A DNA stretch of 64,000 nucleotides, from contig CAMCGB010000004.1 of NCBI GenBank assembly GCA_945874355.1, positions 1-64,000 of the forward strand. Direction: 5' to 3'. The stretch comes from an uncultured Bacteroides sp. (GTDB lineage Bacteria; Bacteroidota; Bacteroidia; Bacteroidales; UBA932). The notes under the pieces were generated by a model that did no database searches, was not told the origin of the DNA, and saw nothing but the letters and a program-made list of their open reading frames with translations. Position numbers and translations under genes: made by a program. This document shows positions 60,801-64,000 of this stretch, piece by piece. Position 1 is the first letter of the stretch; each line of letters opens with the position of its first letter.

Positions 60801-61530
60801 CCATCTCCTTCTTTATGAAGGACTCGTCTATGGTGATGCTTTCCAGCTTGGTCGTGAAGGTGGTATGGCGGCAATGGTCGCTCCAATAGGTGTCGAGGAT
60901 GCGCAACTCAGTCTCCGTAGGGTTGCGGCCTTCCTTTTTGAAGTAGTTCACCACTTCGCCGAGGTCTTCGCGGCTCATGGCAAGACCCCATTCGCGGCAG
61001 AAGGCGGGATAATCCTCAGGAACCATAGAAGTGAAACCGCTCATATCGGCAAGAGGCTTTACATCCACCTTGTCGGAAAGGGCGAGCTTCGAAAGGTCCT
61101 TCTCGCGGGACTCGACTGCATTTATATAATAGTGTTTGACAGCCTCAATCTGGGCAGGAGTGGTGTCATCGTCGAAAATCAGGAGTCTTGAGCTCTTGAT
61201 CTGCACATCCGCCCTGGGGTCAATCAGATGGACGCAGTCCACAGCCGAAGATGCTCTCTGGTCGAACTGGCCGGGGATGCACTCCACAGCGAGGTATTTC
61301 TTCCCTTCCAGGGGGCAGGTGTCGGTGACCGAATCGGTGACCACTTCCCCGAACACAGTGTAACGGCACTTCTCCAGCAGGTCGTCGGAGAAGCCGAACA
61401 GGTCATAGACATTCAGAAGCCTGAGGGTACGCAGGCCCAAAGAAAGGTTTTCGTTGAACTCGTTTCTGAGGCTTTCGGCCTCAACGCGGAACTCCGAATA
61501 CTTTTCTACGAAGATGCGATGTGATTTCAT
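57802..61530 (-). CDS. purL: Phosphoribosylformylglycinamidine synthase, large single-chain form
   Basis: 1,242 residues: N-terminal PurS-like part, linker with YWSDHCRHTTF, two ATPase lobes (for example FKNETHNHPTEIEPFGGAST and GGKDSMSGTF), and a C-terminal glutaminase with FPGTNCDYDTAKAFRSAGAEV, ALCGGFSAGDE, the nucleophile in LILGICNGFQAL, and the His in SHGEGKF. This is the large proteobacterial/eukaryotic type rather than separate PurL, PurQ and PurS. Converts FGAR to FGAM. It begins 2 bases after purE. Confidence 0.97.
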   Translation of the reverse strand: MKSHRIFVEKYSEFRVEAESLRNEFNENLSLGLRTLRLLNVYDLFGFSDDLLEKCRYTVFGEVVTDSVTDTCPLEGKKYLAVECIPGQFDQRASSAVDCVHLIDPRADVQIKSSRLLIFDDDTTPAQIEAVKHYYINAVESREKDLSKLALSDKVDVKPLADMSGFTSMVPEDYPAFCREWGLAMSREDLGEVVNYFKKEGRNPTETELRILDTYWSDHCRHTTFTTKLESITIDESFIKKEMEDELEDFYRIRESLGRSEKPLCLMELATIGARYLKSKGLLEDLEQSEENNACSIFVDVDVDSHTERWLLQFKNETHNHPTEIEPFGGASTCLGGAVRDPLSGRAYVYQAMRVTGAADITAPVSETLAGKLPQRVISRKAAAGYSSYGNQLGLATTHVREIFHEGYKAKRLEVGAVVGAVKADRVRRESPEAGDVILLLGGRTGRDGIGGATGSSKEHTEASIETCGSEVQKGNAPEERKLQRLFRRPEVTRLIKKSNDFGAGGVSVAIGELAPGLDIYLDRVPVKYSGLNPTELAISESQERMAVVVPAPARQEFESYCESENVEVTYVADVTSRGRMRMFYKGETVCDISREFIDSAGAPHYASACIGAVEKKDIFDLNPEGDSLKEKMLSVMKLPNVASQKGLVEMFDSTIGRSTVLMPYGGATQQTPTQVSVQKLPCDGFTDTASILTFGFDPRVSSWSPYHGAAYAVIDACTKAVSAGADYSSMRFSYQEYFERMTSDPHTWGLPLSALLGALKMQTSLGLPSIGGKDSMSGTFEHINVPPTLIAFGVTTLKASRTISPELKWEGNRLYLVRHTPLDNYMPNTEQLKRNWKFVTERIGSGDIVSAWAVGNGGVAEALANMSFGNRFGVNVKLDEKSLFSSLYGSLVVESTCQLDFETAELLGEVTSGEDGYLHINSERVSIDSLLEANNAPYRAVYPQKSEPESLKIRQFPKDESNTPTLVYPGEPVQTPIVYIPVFPGTNCDYDTAKAFRSAGAEVRFGVFRNLTPQAVLDSIDDMARNLDSCHILALCGGFSAGDEPDGSGKFIANTLCNKTVSAAIDRLIARGGLILGICNGFQALVKSGLLPYGKTGSVTTGSPTLFRNDINRHISCMVSTRVASTRSPWLKGMEVGDVHSIAVSHGEGKFVVSAEVARQLFENSQVAFQYVDPLEETPTMESPYNPNGSSYAIEGIISPNGQILGKMGHSERFEDGVFRNIPEERYQPLFENAVRYFRKK

Positions 61531-61532
61531 TG

Positions 61533-62006
61533 CTATAGTTCTGTTTGAAGGACTTTTTCAGCTTGTTCTTTCCTGAAGGCACGAAGTTGTTCAGCGAGGG
61601 CCTCATCCTGGAGAGCAAGTATCGACACGGCATACAGCGCGGCGTTTTTGGCTCCTCCTATGGCCATCGTGGCGACAGGGATTCCGGAAGGCATCTGGAC
61701 TATGGACAGAAGTGAGTCCAGGCCGCTGAGGGCGCTCTTGATGGGGACTCCGATTACAGGCAGGGTGGTCATCGCGGCAGCCATCCCCGGAAGGTGGGCC
61801 GCTCCGCCTGCGCCGGCGATGACGACCTTCACGCCCCTTTCGGCGGCCGATGAGATGTAATCGCAGAAGAATTCAGGAGTGCGGTGAGCGCTGATTACTT
61901 TTTTTTCGTAAGATACTCCAAAGGAGTCGAGAGTCCCGCAAGCGGCGGACATTACGTCCCAGTCGCTTTTTGAGCCCATTATGACACTAACTATGCCCGG
62001 TTTCAT
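61533..62006 (-). CDS. purE: N5-CAIR mutase, PurE
   Basis: 157 residues. [60 protein letters not shown] and [23 protein letters not shown] are the full class I PurE signature. It moves the carboxylate of N5-CAIR onto carbon. purK, which makes its substrate in most bacteria, is not in the window. First gene of the purine unit. Confidence 0.97.
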   Translation of the reverse strand: MKPGIVSVIMGSKSDWDVMSAACGTLDSFGVSYEKKVISAHRTPEFFCDYISSAAERGVKVVIAGAGGAAHLPGMAAAMTTLPVIGVPIKSALSGLDSLLSIVQMPSGIPVATMAIGGAKNAALYAVSILALQDEALAEQLRAFRKEQAEKVLQTEL

Positions 62007-62025
62007 GATTTTATGAACTAAGTCG

Positions 62026-62057
62026 CAAAGTTACAACTTTCCTTCTCCTCTTCCAAA
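62026..62057 (-). promoter_or_regulatory. Promoter of the purine operon (purE)
   Basis: Minus strand: -33 TTTG (62054-62057) and -7 TAACTTTG (62026-62033), 20 bases apart, both exact. The predicted start lies near 62020, giving a leader of only about 14 bases and no room for a riboswitch. Confidence 0.82.
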
Positions 62058-62126
62058 TCAATTTATCGACAAATATCATCTCCTGCCTGTTGATAAGTTT
62101 TTTCTTCGTTTCAGAAGAATTTTGAC

Positions 62127-62134
62127 TAAATTTG
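62127..62134 (+). promoter_or_regulatory. Promoter -7 element for pyrC
   Basis: TAAATTTG, matching the consensus, 32 bases before the pyrC ATG at 62167; divergent from the purE promoter. Confidence 0.55.
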
Positions 62135-62166
62135 GCAGAATTATAGCTCAAGACCTTTTTACTTGT

Positions 62167-63438
62167 ATGGCTCAAGATCTTTTGCTCCGCGGCAGCGGTC
62201 CAGACATCCTCATAAGGGACGGAATAATCTTCAAGACGGGGTACGGCCTTTCTGTCGGCCCTTCCGCAACTGTTCTCAACACTTCAGGCCTCACTGTGAG
62301 TCCCGGCTTTGTGGACCTTCACGTGCATTTCCGCGAGCCCGGCTACTCCTACAAGGAGACCATCCTTACCGGCAGCCGTGCGGCCGCACGCGGAGGCTAC
62401 ACCACCGTGTGCACTATGCCCAACCTCAAGCCTGCGCCTGACACAGAAGAGAACATTTCCGTCCAGCAAAGCATAATAGACAGGGACGCTGTGGTCCAGG
62501 TCCTCCCCTACGCGTGCATAACACTCGGAAGACAAGGAGTGCAGACGGTGGATTTCGCCTCGCTCAAAGGCAGCTGCGTCGCTTTCTCCGACGACGGGAG
62601 CGGAGTGCAGGACAGGGAAGTGATGAGGCAGGCGATGCGGGAATGCGCCGCGCTTGACTGCATCATAGCCGCCCACTGCGAGGACAACACCCTGCTTCAC
62701 GGCGGATATATCCACAAAGGCAGATATGCCGCCGCCCACGGCCATAAAGGCATATGCTCGGAGAGCGAATACGCCCAGATTGCAAGGGACCTGGAGCTTA
62801 GCGCCGACACAGGATGCCGCTACCACGTCTGCCATATCTCCACCAAAGAGAGCGTGGAGCTCATACGGCAGGCAAAGCGCAGCGGAGTAAGGGTCAGCTG
62901 CGAGACGGCGCCCCACTACCTGTGCCTGTGCGAAGACGACCTTCAAGAGGACGGACGCTTCAAGATGAACCCTCCCCTACGCAGCGCCGAAGACAGGGAC
63001 GCGCTGATTGAAGGCTTGAAGGACGGCACGATTGACGCCATTGCCACCGACCACGCGCCCCACAGCCTTGAAGAGAAGAGCAAAGGCTTGGAATTCAGCG
63101 CGATGGGAGTGAGCGGACTGGAGTGCGCATTCAGCGCCCTGAACACCTTCCTCGTAAAAACGGGCAAGGTGGAACTCGGGACAGTGCTGCGCGCCCTTAC
63201 CGACTCGCCCCGAAGAGTTTTCTCTTTGGACGGGCGCAGCCTCAAAGAAGGAAGCCCTGCGGACATCACCATTCTGGACACAGAGTGCGACTATATACTT
63301 AAGGGAGATGAGTTCCTTTCCAAAGGCCACAGCACCCCCTTCGAAGGGATGCGCCTGTCCGGAAAGGTCGTCTGCACCATCAAATCCGGCTCCATAGTCT
63401 GGGCCGATGACTCCATACTGTCACAACGATATGAATAA
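62167..63438 (+). CDS. pyrC: Dihydroorotase (class I)
   Basis: 423 residues from the ATG at 62167. The zinc site is in GFVDLHVHFREPGYSYKET (HxH); further ligands are in AAHCEDN and CHIST; the late Asp is in IATDHAPHSLEEK. MGVSGLECAF and MNPPLRS are typical of class I dihydroorotases. Closes carbamoyl aspartate to dihydroorotate. An in-frame TTG start at 62122 overlaps the promoter and is rejected. The next gene starts 8 bases before its stop. Confidence 0.94.
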   Translation: MAQDLLLRGSGPDILIRDGIIFKTGYGLSVGPSATVLNTSGLTVSPGFVDLHVHFREPGYSYKETILTGSRAAARGGYTTVCTMPNLKPAPDTEENISVQQSIIDRDAVVQVLPYACITLGRQGVQTVDFASLKGSCVAFSDDGSGVQDREVMRQAMRECAALDCIIAAHCEDNTLLHGGYIHKGRYAAAHGHKGICSESEYAQIARDLELSADTGCRYHVCHISTKESVELIRQAKRSGVRVSCETAPHYLCLCEDDLQEDGRFKMNPPLRSAEDRDALIEGLKDGTIDAIATDHAPHSLEEKSKGLEFSAMGVSGLECAFSALNTFLVKTGKVELGTVLRALTDSPRRVFSLDGRSLKEGSPADITILDTECDYILKGDEFLSKGHSTPFEGMRLSGKVVCTIKSGSIVWADDSILSQRYE

Positions 63439-64000
63439 AGGCAATTTCACCATACTGGAAAACACTCCCCTCGGAAAAGGCTGTTTCAGGCTGGTTCTTC
63501 AGGCCCCTGAAGAGTGCAGGGCGGAGTTTCTCCCCGGACAGTTTGTCCAAATCAGCCTTGAAGGCTTTTTCCTGCGCAGGCCCATCTCGGTCTGCGATTT
63601 CGAAGAGGGCCGTCTGACGCTTCTGGTCAAAAAAACCGGAGCGGGCACCGAGGCCCTGTCGGGACTGAAAGAAGGCGACAGCCTGAATCTGCTCTACCCT
63701 CTGGGCAACGGATTCGACTGCTCCTCCGCCACTTCTTCCGCCCTTCTGATTGGAGGAGGCATAGGTGCGGCGCCGCTCCTGTACCTGGGCAAGGCTTTGC
63801 TCGGGCGCGGAGTCAAGCCTACCGTAGTACTGGGCTTCAACAGTGCTTGCGAAGCGGTGCTGCTGGAGGATTTCCGCTCGCTCGGACTCGATCTTCACAT
63901 CGCCACGATGGACGGAACTCTGGGCACAAAAGGCTTTGTGACCGACGCCATCAGGGAGCACTCGCTCAAGGCCGGCTATTTCTACTGCTGCGGCCCCACC
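63431..64000 (+). CDS. pyrK: Dihydroorotate dehydrogenase electron transfer subunit, 5' part
   Basis: 190 residues present; cut by the right window edge. MNKGNFTILENTPLGKGCFRLVL begins a ferredoxin reductase-like fold. FLPGQFVQISL and FLRRPISVCD are the FAD-binding segment, then VKKTGAGTEALSGLKEGD, LLYPLGNGFD and LIGGGIGAAPLLYLGKAL for the nucleotide side. The end reads YFYCCGPT; the 2Fe-2S cysteines lie beyond the window. PyrK passes electrons between PyrD and NAD. It overlaps pyrC by 8 bases, so the two are coupled; pyrD probably follows. Confidence 0.93.
   Translation, partial: MNKGNFTILENTPLGKGCFRLVLQAPEECRAEFLPGQFVQISLEGFFLRRPISVCDFEEGRLTLLVKKTGAGTEALSGLKEGDSLNLLYPLGNGFDCSSATSSALLIGGGIGAAPLLYLGKALLGRGVKPTVVLGFNSACEAVLLEDFRSLGLDLHIATMDGTLGTKGFVTDAIREHSLKAGYFYCCGPT

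Noticed and set aside
62007..62121. Purine or folate riboswitch before purE
   Set aside because: The predicted leader is about 14 bases long, and I see no long paired structure.
1..64000. CRISPR arrays, insertion sequences, phage genes, rRNA
   Set aside because: I saw no regularly spaced repeats, transposase or integrase motifs, terminal inverted repeats, phage proteins or rRNA sequence.

Overview
The window is a gene-dense stretch (about 46 protein genes, five tRNAs, few gaps above 150 bases) of a bacterial chromosome that reads as Bacteroidota, most likely Bacteroidales. The evidence is: promoters of the TTTG / TAnnTTTG type in front of many genes, almost no Shine-Dalgarno sequences, lipoproteins with Cys lipoboxes, a pyruvate:ferredoxin oxidoreductase, a biotin-type carboxylase/decarboxylase subunit, DUF4837 and DUF1573 proteins, GH29, GH43 and GH65-like secreted glycosidases, and a deacetylase related to the C-terminal half of Bacteroides NagB fusions. 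Base composition is moderate to slightly GC-rich. I cannot name the genus. I see no rRNA, insertion sequence, prophage or CRISPR array; this is core chromosome with a few lineage-specific inventions.

Layout. 1-5.2 kb: 3' part of nifJ, then a convergent periplasmic M16 protease. 5.2-7.8 kb (minus): a unit of a small 2[4Fe-4S] ferredoxin, a secreted alpha/beta hydrolase, and a LysR-type DNA-binding domain fused to an intact amidohydrolase. 7.9-12 kb (plus): DUF1573-parE-acyltransferase, then rpsF-rpsR-rplI. 12-23.3 kb: peptide transporter, DUF308 protein, GH65-like lipoprotein, two tRNA-Lys, small membrane protein, acyl-ACP thioesterase, membrane LytTR regulator, M23/LysM peptidase, phosphohexomutase, def and ruvX. 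23.3-30.3 kb (mostly plus): M23 peptidase-dxr-rseP-DUF4837, tRNA-Glu, rpsT, tRNA-Pro, tRNA-His (minus) and an oxaloacetate decarboxylase/pyruvate carboxylase-type subunit. 30.4-38.1 kb (plus): a TetR-controlled RND efflux operon ending in an MscS channel. 38-41 kb (minus): pheA-aminotransferase-tyrA with ATGA overlaps. 41-47.8 kb: GH29 fucosidase, nicotinamidase, PIG-L deacetylase, dnaK and a GH43-like protein. 47.8-62 kb (minus): one long purine transcription unit, purE-purL-purC-purM-purN-purH-purD/folD-transporter-guaB-guaA-GH43. 62-64 kb (plus): pyrC and the start of pyrK, divergent from purE.

How they work together. The last 16 kb make nucleotides: seven of the IMP-forming genes (purF, purK and purB are not here), the two genes taking IMP to GMP, and two pyrimidine genes. 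GAR synthetase (PurD) is fused in frame to the folate enzyme FolD; these make the two substrates consumed by PurN, encoded two genes upstream. A BASS-type transporter is start-stop coupled to this fusion.

Most interesting items: (1) the LysR HTH-amidohydrolase fusion, a candidate enzyme-regulator; (2) the PurD-FolD fusion; (3) the strong AGAGGAGG ribosome-binding site before rpsR (bS18), in a genome otherwise nearly free of such sites; (4) a carboxylase subunit whose carrier domain lacks the biotin-accepting lysine; (5) a PIG-L deacetylase that is only the C-terminal half of a usually larger fusion.
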